DNA from: an uncultured Corynebacterium sp.
Lineage (GTDB): Bacteria; Actinomycetota; Actinomycetes; Mycobacteriales; Mycobacteriaceae
NCBI GenBank assembly: GCA_943914355.1
Contig: CALUBS010000006.1
Span: forward strand, 1-64,000
Reading direction: 5' to 3'
Length of the DNA stretch: 64,000 bases
The position numbers and the translations under genes are program-made. Below the pieces are notes generated by a model. It did no database searches. It was not told the origin of the DNA and saw only the letters and a program-made list of their open reading frames with translations. Positions 49,079 to 59,537 of the stretch are shown here, piece by piece (the stretch's first letter is position 1; each line of letters opens with the position of its first letter).

Positions 49079-51109
49079 CTAACCCACGTGAATGGGATCG
49101 ACCATGATGCGTAGTGGCAATTCATCCTTCCGGGCGCTGCGCGCCGCATTAGCCTTGCGCAATGCGCGCCCAAGCTGCGATCGCGGCCCCAGCGGGGCGC
49201 GAACCACCAAGCGTTGCGGTGGGCCAAAGCGGTCCGCATCGTATTCCCCGGGAAGGCTGTCCCCTGGCGGGAGCGGAACCGGGCCTAAGACCTCGGCGTG
49301 CTCTGGCAGATCGACCAGCTTCTCGAAGGAATCCAGTGCCGCGTCCGCCCCATCAATGGCGGCAAAGTGCACGGCTGGTGGAAAGCGCACCTCGCGCCGG
49401 GCACGCAATTCTTCTGCAGCGGCCGCGACCATGTCCCAGCTCATGAAGTGGCGCACGACGGGAAGTTCCGGATCCGCGGCGATGATGACGCGCCCGCCCT
49501 TGAAATGCGGCCTGACCATGGTGGCCGCCTGCGCCCATTTGGCCAGGCAGTCCTCGGTGGCGCGCAAATCCTGCCGATTCAATAAGGTGCCTGCATCCAA
49601 TAAGAGGGCCGCGCCATAGGCGCCGCCTTTCACCCGCGGCTCAGCGCCCGGGGTAGCAATCACTAATGCAGGGGCATTCTCAATTGAGCCCACAACCTTA
49701 TTGCCGCCGGAGACCACAACGGATGTATTGGGAAAGGCCCGCCCCAATTCCTCCGCGGTGCGTTCGGAGCCTAAAACGATGGCGCGCAGCCGCGGCGAAC
49801 CGCACTCGGTACAGCGGTGATTGGTGGCAATGCGCCCACACCAGCGGCAGGTAGGCATGACCGCCTCCTCGCTTGAGCGCTCGGAGCTCGGAGGCAACCC
49901 CAATGGCCCGTTGCAGTGGCGGCACCGCGCAGGAGAATGGCACTTTCCACAAGCCAAAGTAGGCGCATACCCCTTGCGCGGGACCTGCACAAGCACCGGT
50001 TCACCGCGGTCGAGGGCCTGCTGCGCTGCCTGAAAGGCCGGCGCTTGCACAGAGGTCGTACCGCCCTCCAAATCCCGGGAAATGGACAGCCCGTAGGCAC
50101 CAATGGCCAAAATATCGGGCCGGCGTGCCTCTATGGTTGAGCTACTCGGCACGAGGTCGTGTGCCCACCCAGAGTCCACCAATAATTGAGTTTCTGCCGT
50201 ACGCGAATGGTTGGCCGCAATGAAGCTGCAATTTTCGAATGCAGAGCGGGTGGTAAGCACCTCCCGGGCGTGGACGTAGGGCTTGATATTGTCTACCAAG
50301 TTATCGTTGCCGTCATCAAAAATGACGGCTAGTTGCAGGTTGTCCACGGGAGTAAAAGCCGCCGAGCGCGTACCAATGACTATTCGCGCCTGGCCCACCA
50401 AGGCCGAAAGGTAGCGGCGATAGCGCGCTTGCGGTCCCATACTATTGGTGAGCACCGTGATTTGTTTCGGCCCCACGACAGCGCGCAGGGCGTTTTCCAA
50501 GGAGTCGATTACCTTTTGGTCTGGGACGACAATAAGGACACCTCCCCCGCCCAAGGCGACCTTGGCAGCTAAGGCCGCGAGTGCATCTTCCCATTCATCG
50601 CCGGGAGCGATTTGCCATGCGGCGCGGGCTAATTTCCCGCCCAAGATGGAATCAACAAATGTTTCACCATGCTGATAGGCAGACCACCCTGATAAATCGG
50701 GCTCGCTGGCTGCGCCGAGGTCTTCCCACGGGGTATCCAAATCCGCTTCTTCCGCCTTCGCATGCCGCGGTGGAATGGCAGAGCGAATGATATCGGAGCA
50801 GATTCCGCCATAGCGATCCGCAAGGGCTTCTACCAGCCGGGACAGCTGCGGTGGGTAGACCTGAAATGGCGAGATGACTCGCTCAATAAAACGCAGCTGC
50901 CCACCGAAGTCGGAATCATGCTTGCGCTCGACGATGATCGCATCCACCAAGCGCCCATTGAACCGAATGCGTACCTTCACCCCGGCTTGGGCACTATCGG
51001 ATTCAGCCTCATCTACCAGGTAATCAAATCCCCGATCGAGGTGGGCAATCCCTAAAAGAGGCAACACCCGCGCGACCGGTTTCCGGGCGGCGGGTGTTTT
51101 CTTAGGCAT
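49079..51109 (-). CDS. priA: PriA-like primosomal protein N', helicase motifs degenerate
   Basis: About 676 residues. The N-terminal DNA-binding domain and the two zinc-binding clusters (CGKCHSPARCRHC and CRWCGRIATNHRCTEC, about residues 397-450) are clear. However the ATPase Walker A is absent: where GxTGSGKTE stands in other PriA proteins the sequence is a different stretch (GDEWEDALAALA), and the DEEH box reads IFDDGND. Actinobacterial PriA proteins are known to look this way, so it may load replisomes without helicase activity. I used the ATG at 51109 (MPKKTPAARK); the longer frame reaches 51172 into metK. Confidence 0.88.
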   Translation of the reverse strand: MPKKTPAARKPVARVLPLLGIAHLDRGFDYLVDEAESDSAQAGVKVRIRFNGRLVDAIIVERKHDSDFGGQLRFIERVISPFQVYPPQLSRLVEALADRYGGICSDIIRSAIPPRHAKAEEADLDTPWEDLGAASEPDLSGWSAYQHGETFVDSILGGKLARAAWQIAPGDEWEDALAALAAKVALGGGGVLIVVPDQKVIDSLENALRAVVGPKQITVLTNSMGPQARYRRYLSALVGQARIVIGTRSAAFTPVDNLQLAVIFDDGNDNLVDNIKPYVHAREVLTTRSAFENCSFIAANHSRTAETQLLVDSGWAHDLVPSSSTIEARRPDILAIGAYGLSISRDLEGGTTSVQAPAFQAAQQALDRGEPVLVQVPRKGYAPTLACGKCHSPARCRHCNGPLGLPPSSERSSEEAVMPTCRWCGRIATNHRCTECGSPRLRAIVLGSERTAEELGRAFPNTSVVVSGGNKVVGSIENAPALVIATPGAEPRVKGGAYGAALLLDAGTLLNRQDLRATEDCLAKWAQAATMVRPHFKGGRVIIAADPELPVVRHFMSWDMVAAAAEELRARREVRFPPAVHFAAIDGADAALDSFEKLVDLPEHAEVLGPVPLPPGDSLPGEYDADRFGPPQRLVVRAPLGPRSQLGRALRKANAARSARKDELPLRIMVDPIHVG

Positions 51110-51120
51110 AAGCCCACATT

Positions 51121-52353
51121 CTACAGACCTGCGGCAGCGCGCAATTCCTCCACGCGGTCCAACTGCTCCCAAGGCAGGTCAACGTCGGTGCGACCGAAGT
51201 GACCGTAGGCGGCGGTCTGGCCGTAAATAGGACGCAGCAGATCCAATTCGCGGATGATGGCGGCTGGGCGAAGGTCGAAGACCTTATTAACGGCAGCCTG
51301 GATGTGCTCATCGGTCAGGTTCTGCTTCGCGGTACCGAAGGTCTCGACGTATAGGCCGACCGGCTTGGCGCGACCGATGGCATAGGCCACCTGCACCTCT
51401 GCGCGGTCAGCCAGGCCTGCGGCGACGATATTCTTAGCCACCCAACGCATGGCGTAGGCCGCAGAGCGGTCCACCTTGCTGGGGTCCTTGCCGGAGAAAG
51501 CACCGCCGCCGTGGCGGGCCATGCCACCGTAGGTATCCACGATGATCTTGCGCCCGGTAAGGCCTGCATCACCCATCGGGCCACCCAAAATGAAGGAGCC
51601 GGAAGGGTTGACCAAGAGGTTGGTGTCCTCGGTGTAGTACTTATCAAGGCCTGCGTCCTTGATAACCCATTCCAACACCTCGCTGCGCAGGTGGGTTTCT
51701 AGCCACTGACTATCTACCTCAGGATCGTGCTGGGTAGAAATAACGACCGTATCCAGGTGAGACGGCTCATTGTTCTCGGTATATGCGAAGGTCACCTGGG
51801 TCTTGCCATCCGGGCGCAGGTGGTCCACAATACCCTCTTTGCGCACCTGGGTCAGGCGGCGGGACAGGCGGTGCGCCAAGGCGATGGGCAATGGCATGTA
51901 CTCCGCGGTTTCATTCGAAGCATAACCAAACATCAGGCCCTGGTCGCCGGCGCCGGCGGTGTCATTTTCTTCGTCATAATCCGCGCCCTGATCGCGTGCC
52001 TCGGTGGAGGTATCCACGCCAGCACCGATTTCCTGCGACTGCTCGCCGATGGCGATATTAACGCCACAGGTATTGCCATCGAAGCCCACATCGGAAGAGG
52101 TAAAGCCGATGGACTTCAGGGTCTCGCGCACGAGAGCCGGGATTTCCACGTAGGCATTGGTGCGAACTTCGCCCACGACGTGTACTTGGCCGGTGGTGAC
52201 CAGGGTTTCCACGGCGACGCGGGACTCCGGATCCTTATCTAAAAGCGCATCCAAGATGGCATCCGAGATGGCGTCACAAATCTTGTCTGGGTGCCCCTCA
52301 GTAACGGACTCGCTTGTAAAAAGACGAGCTTCCACTGCAGCGTTATCAGTCAC
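51121..52353 (-). CDS. metK: S-adenosylmethionine synthase
   Basis: A 410-residue enzyme making SAM from methionine and ATP. N-terminal [20 protein letters not shown], the Gly-rich [18 protein letters not shown] loop and [10 protein letters not shown] are diagnostic. It begins behind a promoter with an embedded TAGAC-N6-GTCTA box, so it is probably controlled by the sulfur regulator McbR. It runs into priA with an 11-base gap. Confidence 0.97.
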   Translation of the reverse strand: MTDNAAVEARLFTSESVTEGHPDKICDAISDAILDALLDKDPESRVAVETLVTTGQVHVVGEVRTNAYVEIPALVRETLKSIGFTSSDVGFDGNTCGVNIAIGEQSQEIGAGVDTSTEARDQGADYDEENDTAGAGDQGLMFGYASNETAEYMPLPIALAHRLSRRLTQVRKEGIVDHLRPDGKTQVTFAYTENNEPSHLDTVVISTQHDPEVDSQWLETHLRSEVLEWVIKDAGLDKYYTEDTNLLVNPSGSFILGGPMGDAGLTGRKIIVDTYGGMARHGGGAFSGKDPSKVDRSAAYAMRWVAKNIVAAGLADRAEVQVAYAIGRAKPVGLYVETFGTAKQNLTDEHIQAAVNKVFDLRPAAIIRELDLLRPIYGQTAAYGHFGRTDVDLPWEQLDRVEELRAAAGL

Positions 52354-52418
52354 AAAAACTTCCTTTGATTATTACGTATTCGATACCGAGGCATTCTGCC
52401 CCTACCAATCATATGGCC

Positions 52419-52447
52419 ACCCTAGACCAAGCGGTCTATAAACGCAA
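52419..52447 (-). promoter_or_regulatory. metK promoter with an McbR-type operator inside
   Basis: On the minus strand TTGCGT (52442-52447), a 17-base spacer, then TAGGGT (52419-52424) form a promoter about 65 bases before the metK ATG. Across spacer and -10 lies TAGACcaagcgGTCTA (plus strand 52423-52438), an exact match to the TAGAC-N6-GTCTA motif known for McbR, the methionine/cysteine repressor of corynebacteria. Repressor binding here would block RNA polymerase. Confidence 0.8.
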
Positions 52448-52450
52448 TAT

Positions 52451-53704
52451 TTAATTTCCCGGTTCAATCATTTCATTCACGACGCCGAGAATCTGCGCCG
52501 CGACGACCTGCTTAGATCCATGCTCTACGCGCTGCGGTTCCACATTCCGCCGCAGGATCCACCCCTCGCTACTTTCCTGGCCAAAGGTCACGCCGCGGCC
52601 GACCTCATTGGCCATCAGTACGTCACAACCCTTGCGCGCAAACTTTTCTTGGGCATACTCCAGTGCCGAAGAATCAGCATCTCCCGTCTCCGCCGCAAAG
52701 CCAACGATGACGCAGTTTTCCGGCACCTCGCCCTCTTCGCGCGCGGCCACGAGAGACTTCAAAATATCTGGATTTTCCACCATCTCCAGCGCGGCAAGCG
52801 CATCATCCGCTTTGCCCTTTTTCATCTTGGACTCTGCCACATTGGCGGGCCGGTAGTCCGCGACCGCCGCGGCCATGATGACGATATCGGCATCGCGGGA
52901 TTCCTCGCGCATCGCGCTTTCTAGGTCTTGTGCGGACACGATGTCCCGGATTGTAGCCCCGCTCGGTAACGGCAACTCCGCGGTATTGCCCGCCATAATC
53001 GTGACATCTGCGCCCTTGTGCGCGGCCACTTCTGCCAGCGCAAACCCTTGCCGGCCGGAGGAACGGTTTCCTATATAGCGAACTGGGTCTAATTCCTCTT
53101 GCGTGCCACCGGCGGAGATAACAACCTTCAGCCCCGACCAGCTGTGGTCGATGTGAAAGCCAGCCAGCTCGGTGCGTGCGATGGCCGCAATCTGTTCTGG
53201 ATCCGGTAGCCTTCCTGCGCCCGTATCCTTACCCGTAAGACGCCCGTGCGCCGGTTCCATGACGGTAATTCCGCGCCGACGCAGGGTCTTCACGTTGTCT
53301 TGTGTCGCTGGGTTATTCCACATTTCGGTGTGCATGGCGGGCGCCACGATGATGGGGCACGTTGCTACCAGCACGGTCGCGGTCAAGAGATCATCGGCGC
53401 GTCCCGCAGCCAGGCGAGAAATGAGGTCCGCCGTAGCAGGGGCGATAACCACGGCATCGGCCTCCTGCCCCACAGCTACGTGTTGAACGTCCTCTACGGC
53501 TTCAAAAACACCGGTTGAGACGGGGTTTCCGGATAATGCCTGGAATGTTGCGGCGCCGACGAAGTTCAAGGCGCTTTCTGTAGGAACGACGCGGACATTA
53601 TCGCCGTGTTCTTTAAAATTGCGCACTAGGTGGCAGGCTTTATACGCGGCGATGCCACCGGCAACGCCCAGCACGATATTGCGAGGAGAATTTGAAACAG
53701 TCAC
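52451..53704 (-). CDS. coaBC: Bifunctional phosphopantothenoylcysteine decarboxylase/synthase
   Basis: About 417 residues. The CoaC (flavoprotein HFCD) half begins with VLGVAGGIAAYKACHLVR and contains APAMHTEMW; the CoaB half (about 190 on) has VVISAGGTQEELDPVRYIGNRSSG. It joins cysteine to phosphopantothenate and decarboxylates the product in CoA synthesis. I prefer the GTG at 53704 (MTVSNSPRNIVL); an open frame extends to 53755. Confidence 0.94.
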   Translation of the reverse strand: MTVSNSPRNIVLGVAGGIAAYKACHLVRNFKEHGDNVRVVPTESALNFVGAATFQALSGNPVSTGVFEAVEDVQHVAVGQEADAVVIAPATADLISRLAAGRADDLLTATVLVATCPIIVAPAMHTEMWNNPATQDNVKTLRRRGITVMEPAHGRLTGKDTGAGRLPDPEQIAAIARTELAGFHIDHSWSGLKVVISAGGTQEELDPVRYIGNRSSGRQGFALAEVAAHKGADVTIMAGNTAELPLPSGATIRDIVSAQDLESAMREESRDADIVIMAAAVADYRPANVAESKMKKGKADDALAALEMVENPDILKSLVAAREEGEVPENCVIVGFAAETGDADSSALEYAQEKFARKGCDVLMANEVGRGVTFGQESSEGWILRRNVEPQRVEHGSKQVVAAQILGVVNEMIEPGN

Positions 53705-53736
53705 ATCGCACAATCGTACCGTGCAGGTATGACAAG

Positions 53737-53802
53737 AGCCCCGCCCGGCCGCCACATTAGTTCCACAAAAGTGAAACCATTGGGGGGTAGCCGGACGGGG
53801 CT
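53737..53802 (-). terminator. Long hairpin after rpoZ
   Basis: AGCCCCGCCCGGC (53737-53749) pairs with GCCGGACGGGGCT (53790-53802), one mismatch, around a 40-base loop that contains its own GTTCCAC / GTGAAAC stem. It ends the gmk-rpoZ message, before coaBC. The T-run on the minus strand is short (CTTGT). Confidence 0.5.
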
Positions 53803-53842
53803 GAAATGAGGCACAAGGTGCGCACGCGAATGCGCGCGTTAC

Positions 53843-54145
53843 TTACTTGCCTTCCTCGTGGTCCAACAGACCTGCGTCGATTTCGCGCAGCGCGATGGAC
53901 AGTGTCTTCTCGCCGGGTTCTGGGTTAACCAGCGGGCCAACGAACTCAAAGACGCCTTCATCTTGCTCTTGGTAGTAGCTATTGATCTGGCGTGCACGCT
54001 TGGCAGCGAAAATTACCAAGGCGTACTTGGAAGAAACCTTGTCCAACAGCTCATCGATTGGCGGGTCAGTAATACCAATCGGATCATCAAATACCGGTTC
54101 CGACTTTGCGGATTCAGTGTTAGAAGGGGTGGTCACGTTAGTCAC
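53843..54145 (-). CDS. rpoZ: RNA polymerase omega subunit
   Basis: About 100 residues. The omega core ([20 protein letters not shown], then [10 protein letters not shown]) is clear, with an acidic C-terminal end. Omega stabilises and helps assemble RNA polymerase. Three GTG codons compete as start; I use the one at 54145, 5 bases from AAAGG, rather than 54151, which is too close. It follows gmk by 40 bases. Confidence 0.93.
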   Translation of the reverse strand: MTNVTTPSNTESAKSEPVFDDPIGITDPPIDELLDKVSSKYALVIFAAKRARQINSYYQEQDEGVFEFVGPLVNPEPGEKTLSIALREIDAGLLDHEEGK

Positions 54146-54185
54146 ATGCACCTTTACATTGGTTGAAGATGGTCAAAAGAAGAAT

Positions 54186-54755
54186 CTATCCTCGCAGGAT
54201 ATCACTAATGGCGGCCACTGCCTCATCTAGGTTTTCATTGACCACAACGTGATCAAACTCATCCTGTGCAGCTAGTTCCTCATATGCAGTGTGCAACCTA
54301 CGATCGATGACGTCTTGTGGTTCGGTACCGCGACCGGTCAGGCGCTCTACCAACACCTCCCAGGAAGGAGGGGCCAAGAAGACCAAGTCCGCTTCCGGAA
54401 GGGCCTTCCGGACGCTACGCGCACCGGCCAGGTCAACCTCGACGAGAACCGGGCGCCCTGCTTCCAAAGCCTCTTCTACGGGACGGGCAGGTGTTCCAGA
54501 ACGCTGCAATCCGCCGTGAATATCTGCCCATTCGAGCATCTCACCGGCATCAATGCGTTCTTGAAAAGCCTCAGGGGTGACGAAGAAATAATCCACGCCG
54601 TCTTTTTCCCCGGGGCGGGGCTGGCGCGTAGTCATAGACACGCTGAAATACAGCCCCTCGACGTCATGCCGTAGACGCGACACTACGGTGGATTTACCCA
54701 CTGCGGAGGGACCCGCCAACACGACGAGGCGACCGCGAGCAGTTGCGTCAGCCAT
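54186..54755 (-). CDS. gmk: Guanylate kinase
   Basis: A 189-residue kinase for GMP and dGMP. P-loop GPSAVGKST (about 15-23), the GMP-binding [17 protein letters not shown] and the [15 protein letters not shown] lid region are present. Its ATG lies 8 bases after the mihF stop. The set mihF-gmk-rpoZ is typical of actinobacteria. Confidence 0.96.
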   Translation of the reverse strand: MADATARGRLVVLAGPSAVGKSTVVSRLRHDVEGLYFSVSMTTRQPRPGEKDGVDYFFVTPEAFQERIDAGEMLEWADIHGGLQRSGTPARPVEEALEAGRPVLVEVDLAGARSVRKALPEADLVFLAPPSWEVLVERLTGRGTEPQDVIDRRLHTAYEELAAQDEFDHVVVNENLDEAVAAISDILRG

Positions 54756-54763
54756 GGACGTGA

Positions 54764-55087
54764 TTATTCGTCGCCGTAACCGAAGCGCTCAAGAAGAGCA
54801 CGACGCTGGCGCTCACCCAGACCGCGCAGGCGGCGGGTCTGTGCAATCTCCAGATCTTCCATGATTTCCTTGGCCTTGACCTTGCCAACCTTAGGCAGAG
54901 CCTCGAGGAGTGCGGAAACCTTGGTCTTGCCGATGATCTCATCGGTCTCAGCCTTTTCCAGCACGTCCTTCAGGTCGGTCTCGCCGCGCTTAAGCGCAGC
55001 CTTGAGCTCAGCGCGAGCCTTGCGGGCCTCAGCGGCCTTTGCGAGAGCTTCCTTACGCTGCTCATCAGTCAACTTTGGAAGGGCCAC
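54764..55087 (-). CDS. mihF: Actinobacterial integration host factor (mIHF)
   Basis: A 107-residue basic nucleoid protein. The N-terminal [20 protein letters not shown] helix and the C-terminal DNA-binding part ([16 protein letters not shown] with the helix-hairpin-helix-like GVGK-type turn, then [19 protein letters not shown]) match mIHF/sIHF, which are unrelated in fold to E. coli IHF. The GTG at 55087 has GGAGGAAA upstream; the open frame to 55105 lacks homology. Confidence 0.94.
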   Translation of the reverse strand: MALPKLTDEQRKEALAKAAEARKARAELKAALKRGETDLKDVLEKAETDEIIGKTKVSALLEALPKVGKVKAKEIMEDLEIAQTRRLRGLGERQRRALLERFGYGDE

Positions 55088-55311
55088 GAGTTTCCTCCGA
55101 TTCATTAGATTGGTTCTATTACTTCTGGCACTGGGTACCAGATTCCGGTTGCCAAACGCGATGGAAATACCGCGGAAAGTTACCCTGAACCTTCGAGCAC
55201 ACCGACTTCTGATTATCCTAGCACCGCTAGTGACACGATGACGATAGGCGACCCAGATGGGCCACTCGTTTTAGCACGTCAACGCACATGCTTAGACCAA
55301 AATACCAGGTA

Positions 55312-55326
55312 AACGGCGCGGCCGTT
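55312..55326 (-). terminator. Small hairpin after pyrF
   Basis: AACGGC (55312-55317) and GCCGTT (55321-55326) make a 6-bp stem with a GCG loop, 21 bases after the pyrF stop, followed by TTTA on the minus strand. It is a weak candidate to end the pyr operon before the mihF promoter. Confidence 0.4.
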
Positions 55327-55346
55327 AATCGACCCCGCCGCGTGTT

Positions 55347-56186
55347 CTAATCCCGGAATTGGTCTGCGGTATCGATCACCGCTTTGCGCAGGTCATCGAC
55401 CTGAGGACCGCGTTGTAGGACGGCGCGCGAGACATTCGCAAAGCCCAGCTGCGGGCACTCAGACACAATGGCGTGCACCTGCGCGGGACCCGCCCCCTGG
55501 GCACCAACGCCGGGAAGCAGCACCGGGCCATTAAGCGAGTCCAATCGGGGCGGATTATCCACGGTCGCACCCACCACAACGCCCACGCTTCCGGCAACAC
55601 CGGCCTCTTTCTCCGAGGCGTTAAAGGCGGCGCACTCGTCGACGACCGCTTGGGCAATCGAGTCCGCAGTGCCTGCAGGCACTGCCTGAATGACGCGCGC
55701 CTCCGGATTAGAAGTAGCCGCGAGGACGAATACACCGCGGTTGTTTTCGTGCGCCGTGGCAATAGCCGCGCCCAGCGCCCCAACGCCGAGGTACGGCGAA
55801 AGTGTCACCGAGTCAGCGCGCAGGGGCGAGGTCTCCCCTAGCCAGGCATCGCCATAGCCTTCCATGGTGGAGCCGATATCGCCGCGCTTGGCATCCGCCA
55901 CCGTCAGGCATCTTGCCTCACGCAAACCGGCCAGGGTTTCTTCCAAGACCGCAAAGCCTGCGGCGCCGAAGCGCTCGAAGAAAGCCACCTGTGGTTTTAC
56001 CAAGGCTGCGGAATCCGCGAATGCCTCGACGCAGCGCATGCTGAAGGTGCGCAGGCCTTCTGCCGAATTATCCAGCCCCCATTGCTCTAAGAGGTACGGG
56101 TGCGGGTCGATGCCTACACACAGGCGCCCGCGTTCGCGGCCGGCGTCTACCAGGCGCTGGCCGAAGGATTTAGTTGCGTGGTCCAT
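55347..56186 (-). CDS. pyrF: Orotidine 5'-phosphate decarboxylase, type 2
   Basis: About 279 residues of the long actinobacterial OMP decarboxylase class. [15 protein letters not shown], the catalytic [14 protein letters not shown] and [13 protein letters not shown] ending ([12 protein letters not shown]) are seen. It turns OMP to UMP, the last step of the pathway. Its ATG at 56186 has AGGAGC upstream and overlaps the carB end by 17 bases; the pyr operon ends here. Confidence 0.94.
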   Translation of the reverse strand: MDHATKSFGQRLVDAGRERGRLCVGIDPHPYLLEQWGLDNSAEGLRTFSMRCVEAFADSAALVKPQVAFFERFGAAGFAVLEETLAGLREARCLTVADAKRGDIGSTMEGYGDAWLGETSPLRADSVTLSPYLGVGALGAAIATAHENNRGVFVLAATSNPEARVIQAVPAGTADSIAQAVVDECAAFNASEKEAGVAGSVGVVVGATVDNPPRLDSLNGPVLLPGVGAQGAGPAQVHAIVSECPQLGFANVSRAVLQRGPQVDDLRKAVIDTADQFRD

Positions 56187-59100
56187 GCTCAAGCTCCTGA
56201 AGTGCGCGGACCTGCAAATCACCCTGGCGCAGCGCTTCGATGCCCTGCACCGCCGCCGTCACGCCTTGAACCACCGTGACCAGTGGCAGCCCCATGTGCA
56301 CCGCTGCGGCGCGGATATCGTAGCCGTCGTGACGGGAACCGGCGGAGCCTGCTGGCGTATTGAGGATCCAATCCACCTCGCCGTTGAGGATCTTGTCCAC
56401 GATGGACTCTTCGCCGTCCTTGGCCTCAGAGACCTTGACGGCGACCTCGCACTCGATGCCGTTGCGGCGCAGCATCTGCGCGGTACCCGCAGTAGCGATG
56501 ATGCTGTAGCCCATCGTGGCCAAGCGCTGGATGGGGAAAATCAGCGTGCGCTTATCCCGGTTGGCTACGGAGACGAAGACCGTGCCTTCAATCGGCGGAC
56601 GAGCAAACGCGGAGATTTCCGCCTTGGCAAAGGCCGCACCGAAGTTGGTGGCCAAGCCCATGACCTCACCGGTGGACTTCATCTCGGGCGACAGCAAGGA
56701 ATCGAGCAGGCTGCCATCTGGGCGGCGGAAACGGTTGAAGGGCAAGACCGCTTCCTTGACCGCAATCGGGTGATCAAGTGGCAAGGAGCCGCCATCGTAG
56801 GACGATGGAATAAGTCCTTCTTCTCGCAGTTCCGCGATGGTGGATCCCATCATGATGCGGGCGGCGGCCTTTGCTAGCGGCACGCCGGTCGCCTTTGAGA
56901 CGAACGGAACGGTGCGCGAGGCGCGTGGGTTGGCCTCGATGACATAAAGGATGTCGTCCTTCAAGGCGAACTGGACGTTCATCAGGCCCTTGACGCCGAT
57001 TCCCTCGGCCAAACGGCGCGTGGACTCGCGCACATTCTCGATGTCCTCTGGGCCCAGCGTCATCGGCGGCAGGGCGCAGGAGGAGTCACCGGAGTGAACG
57101 CCAGCCTCCTCGATGTGCTCCATCACGCCGCCGAGGTAGACCTCGTTGCCATCGCACAGGGCATCGACGTCGATCTCAATGGCCGAATCCAAGAAGCGGT
57201 CCACCAGGACTGGATGGTCTGGGGAAAGCTCGGTGGCGCGCTCGATATAGTTCTCCAGCGACCGCTCATCGTAAACAATTTCCATGCCGCTGCCGCCCAA
57301 TACGTAGGAAGGACGAACCAGGACTGGATAACCGATGGAGGCTGCTACCTTCCGGGCCTCCTCGAAGGAGGTGGCGGTGCCGAATTGCGGTGCGGCAAGC
57401 CCACCGGCTTCTAGAACCTTGCCGAATTCGCCGCGGTCCTCGGCAGAGTCGATGGCAGCAGGGCTGGTGCCCACCACCGGCACGCCGGCGGCATCGAGGC
57501 GCTCTGCCAAGCCCAGCGGGGTCTGGCCGCCCAGCTGCACCAGCACGCCGGCGACCTCGCCGGAGGCTGCCTCTGCGTGGTAGACCTCCATGACATCTTC
57601 GAAGGTCAATGGCTCGAAGTACAGGCGGTCGGCGGTGTCATAGTCCGTCGATACCGTCTCCGGGTTGCAGTTGACCATCACGGTCTCATAGCCCTTGCGA
57701 GAAAGCTCGAGCGCGGCGTGTACGCAGGAGTAGTCAAATTCGATGCCCTGGCCAATGCGGTTCGGGCCAGAGCCCAAGATGATGACCTTGCCCTTCGAGC
57801 CTTCCGGTGCTGGGTGCACCTCGGTTTCGGCATCGGGGTCCAGCTCATAGGAGCTGTAGTGGTACGGCGTTTGCGCCTCAAACTCGCCGGCACACGTATC
57901 GACGGTCTTGAAGACGGGGCGAATGCCCATGCGCCAGCGGAGGCTGCGCACGCCATCCTCGCCGTTGAACTCGGGGCGCAGGGCGGCAATTTGGGCATCG
58001 GAAAGCCCAAAGACCTTGGCCTCGCGCAGGAGTTGCTCGGTGAGCACGGGGGCATCGACAAGCTCCTGGCGGAATTTCACCAGGCCCTCGAGCTCCGCAA
58101 TGAACCATGGATCCACGCCGGAGGCTTCGTGGACCTCATCCACCGAGACGCCGAGGCGCAGGGCCAGCTCGATATCGTACATGCGGCCCTCAGTGGGGCG
58201 CTCGAGGTCCTTGAGCACCGCCTGCACGTCGGTGGCGCGCTCGCCCGCGAAATACTCATCGGGCTTGGTCCAGAAACCATTGGGCTTGTTTTCCAGCGAA
58301 CGCATGACCTTATTCAGGCCAGAGATGTAGTTGCGGCCGATGCCCATGGCTTCGCCCACAGATTTCATCGTGGTGGTCAAGGTGTCATCGGAGCCGGGGA
58401 ACTTCTCAAAGGCAAAACGGGGCGCCTTGACGATGACATAGTCCAACGTCGGCTCGAAGGCCGCTTGGGTTTCGCCGGTGATGTCATTTTGCACCTCGTC
58501 CAAGGTGTAGCCGATGGCCAACTTCGCGGCCAGCTTGGCAATGGGGAAACCCGTTGCCTTGGAGGCCAGCGCCGAGGAGCGGGAGACGCGCGGGTTCATT
58601 TCAATGACGATGATGCGGCCATCGTCTGGGTTCAAGGCGAACTGGATATTGCAGCCGCCGGTATCGACGCCCACCTCGCGGATGATGTCGATGCCCAAAT
58701 CGCGCATCTTCTGGAACTCGCGGTCAGTCAGCGTCAGCGCCGGAGCCACGGTAACGGAGTCACCGGTGTGCACGCCCAAGGCATCGACGTTTTCAATAGA
58801 GGCCACGACGACCACGTTGTCGTCGCCATCGCGCATGAGCTCGAGCTCGTATTCTTTCCAACCGAGGATGGATTCCTCGATGAGCACATTAGCCTCAGGC
58901 GAGGCCGCAAGCCCGCCGCCGGCGATGCGCTCAAGGTCATCGTTATTGAAGGCTAGGCCGGAACCCAGTCCACCCATGGTAAAGGACGGGCGCACCACGA
59001 CGGGCAGGCCGAGCTTGTCGACGGTCTCGTGGACCTCGTCCATGTTGTGGCACACCGCCGAGCGAGCGGATTCTCCGCCTACAGAGGCCACGATGTCCTT

Positions 59101-59511
59101 AAACTTTTGGCGGTCCTCGCCGCGCTCGATGGCATCGATATCGGCGCCGATGAGCTCGATATCGTACTTATCCAAAATTCCCAGGCGGTCTAGCTGCACC
59201 GCAGCGTTGAGCGCGGTTTGCCCGCCCAAGGTGGCCAGGACGGCGTCGATGGGGTGGCCTTCCTCTGCCTCCTTGACCAGGATCTTTTCGATGTACTCCG
59301 GCTCGATGGGCTCGACGTAGGTGTGGTCGGCGAATTCCGGATCCGTCATGATGGTCGCGGGGTTCGAGTTCACCAGGGTCACGCGCAGGCCCTCGTCCTT
59401 CAGGACGCGGCAGGCCTGGGTTCCGGAGTAGTCGAATTCGCAGGCCTGGCCGATGACGATGGGCCCGGAGCCGATGACCAGGACGTGATTAATGTCAGTG
59501 CGCTTTGGCAT
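56170..59511 (-). CDS. carB: Carbamoyl-phosphate synthase large chain
   Basis: A 1113-residue enzyme with two ATP-grasp halves. Each half starts with a characteristic motif: [20 protein letters not shown] (about 10-29) and [20 protein letters not shown] (about 570). The C-terminal allosteric domain (about 950 on) includes [14 protein letters not shown]. It produces carbamoyl phosphate with ammonia from CarA. Length is slightly above the usual 1070-1110. Co-transcribed with carA (26-base gap). Confidence 0.97.
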   Translation of the reverse strand: MPKRTDINHVLVIGSGPIVIGQACEFDYSGTQACRVLKDEGLRVTLVNSNPATIMTDPEFADHTYVEPIEPEYIEKILVKEAEEGHPIDAVLATLGGQTALNAAVQLDRLGILDKYDIELIGADIDAIERGEDRQKFKDIVASVGGESARSAVCHNMDEVHETVDKLGLPVVVRPSFTMGGLGSGLAFNNDDLERIAGGGLAASPEANVLIEESILGWKEYELELMRDGDDNVVVVASIENVDALGVHTGDSVTVAPALTLTDREFQKMRDLGIDIIREVGVDTGGCNIQFALNPDDGRIIVIEMNPRVSRSSALASKATGFPIAKLAAKLAIGYTLDEVQNDITGETQAAFEPTLDYVIVKAPRFAFEKFPGSDDTLTTTMKSVGEAMGIGRNYISGLNKVMRSLENKPNGFWTKPDEYFAGERATDVQAVLKDLERPTEGRMYDIELALRLGVSVDEVHEASGVDPWFIAELEGLVKFRQELVDAPVLTEQLLREAKVFGLSDAQIAALRPEFNGEDGVRSLRWRMGIRPVFKTVDTCAGEFEAQTPYHYSSYELDPDAETEVHPAPEGSKGKVIILGSGPNRIGQGIEFDYSCVHAALELSRKGYETVMVNCNPETVSTDYDTADRLYFEPLTFEDVMEVYHAEAASGEVAGVLVQLGGQTPLGLAERLDAAGVPVVGTSPAAIDSAEDRGEFGKVLEAGGLAAPQFGTATSFEEARKVAASIGYPVLVRPSYVLGGSGMEIVYDERSLENYIERATELSPDHPVLVDRFLDSAIEIDVDALCDGNEVYLGGVMEHIEEAGVHSGDSSCALPPMTLGPEDIENVRESTRRLAEGIGVKGLMNVQFALKDDILYVIEANPRASRTVPFVSKATGVPLAKAAARIMMGSTIAELREEGLIPSSYDGGSLPLDHPIAVKEAVLPFNRFRRPDGSLLDSLLSPEMKSTGEVMGLATNFGAAFAKAEISAFARPPIEGTVFVSVANRDKRTLIFPIQRLATMGYSIIATAGTAQMLRRNGIECEVAVKVSEAKDGEESIVDKILNGEVDWILNTPAGSAGSRHDGYDIRAAAVHMGLPLVTVVQGVTAAVQGIEALRQGDLQVRALQELEHGPRN

Positions 59512-59537
59512 AATATTTTCTTCCTTTTCCTGGGTGA

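Noticed and set aside
52354..52450. SAM riboswitch before metK
   Set aside because: The 97-bp gap lacks SAM riboswitch folds; an McbR-type DNA box explains control better.
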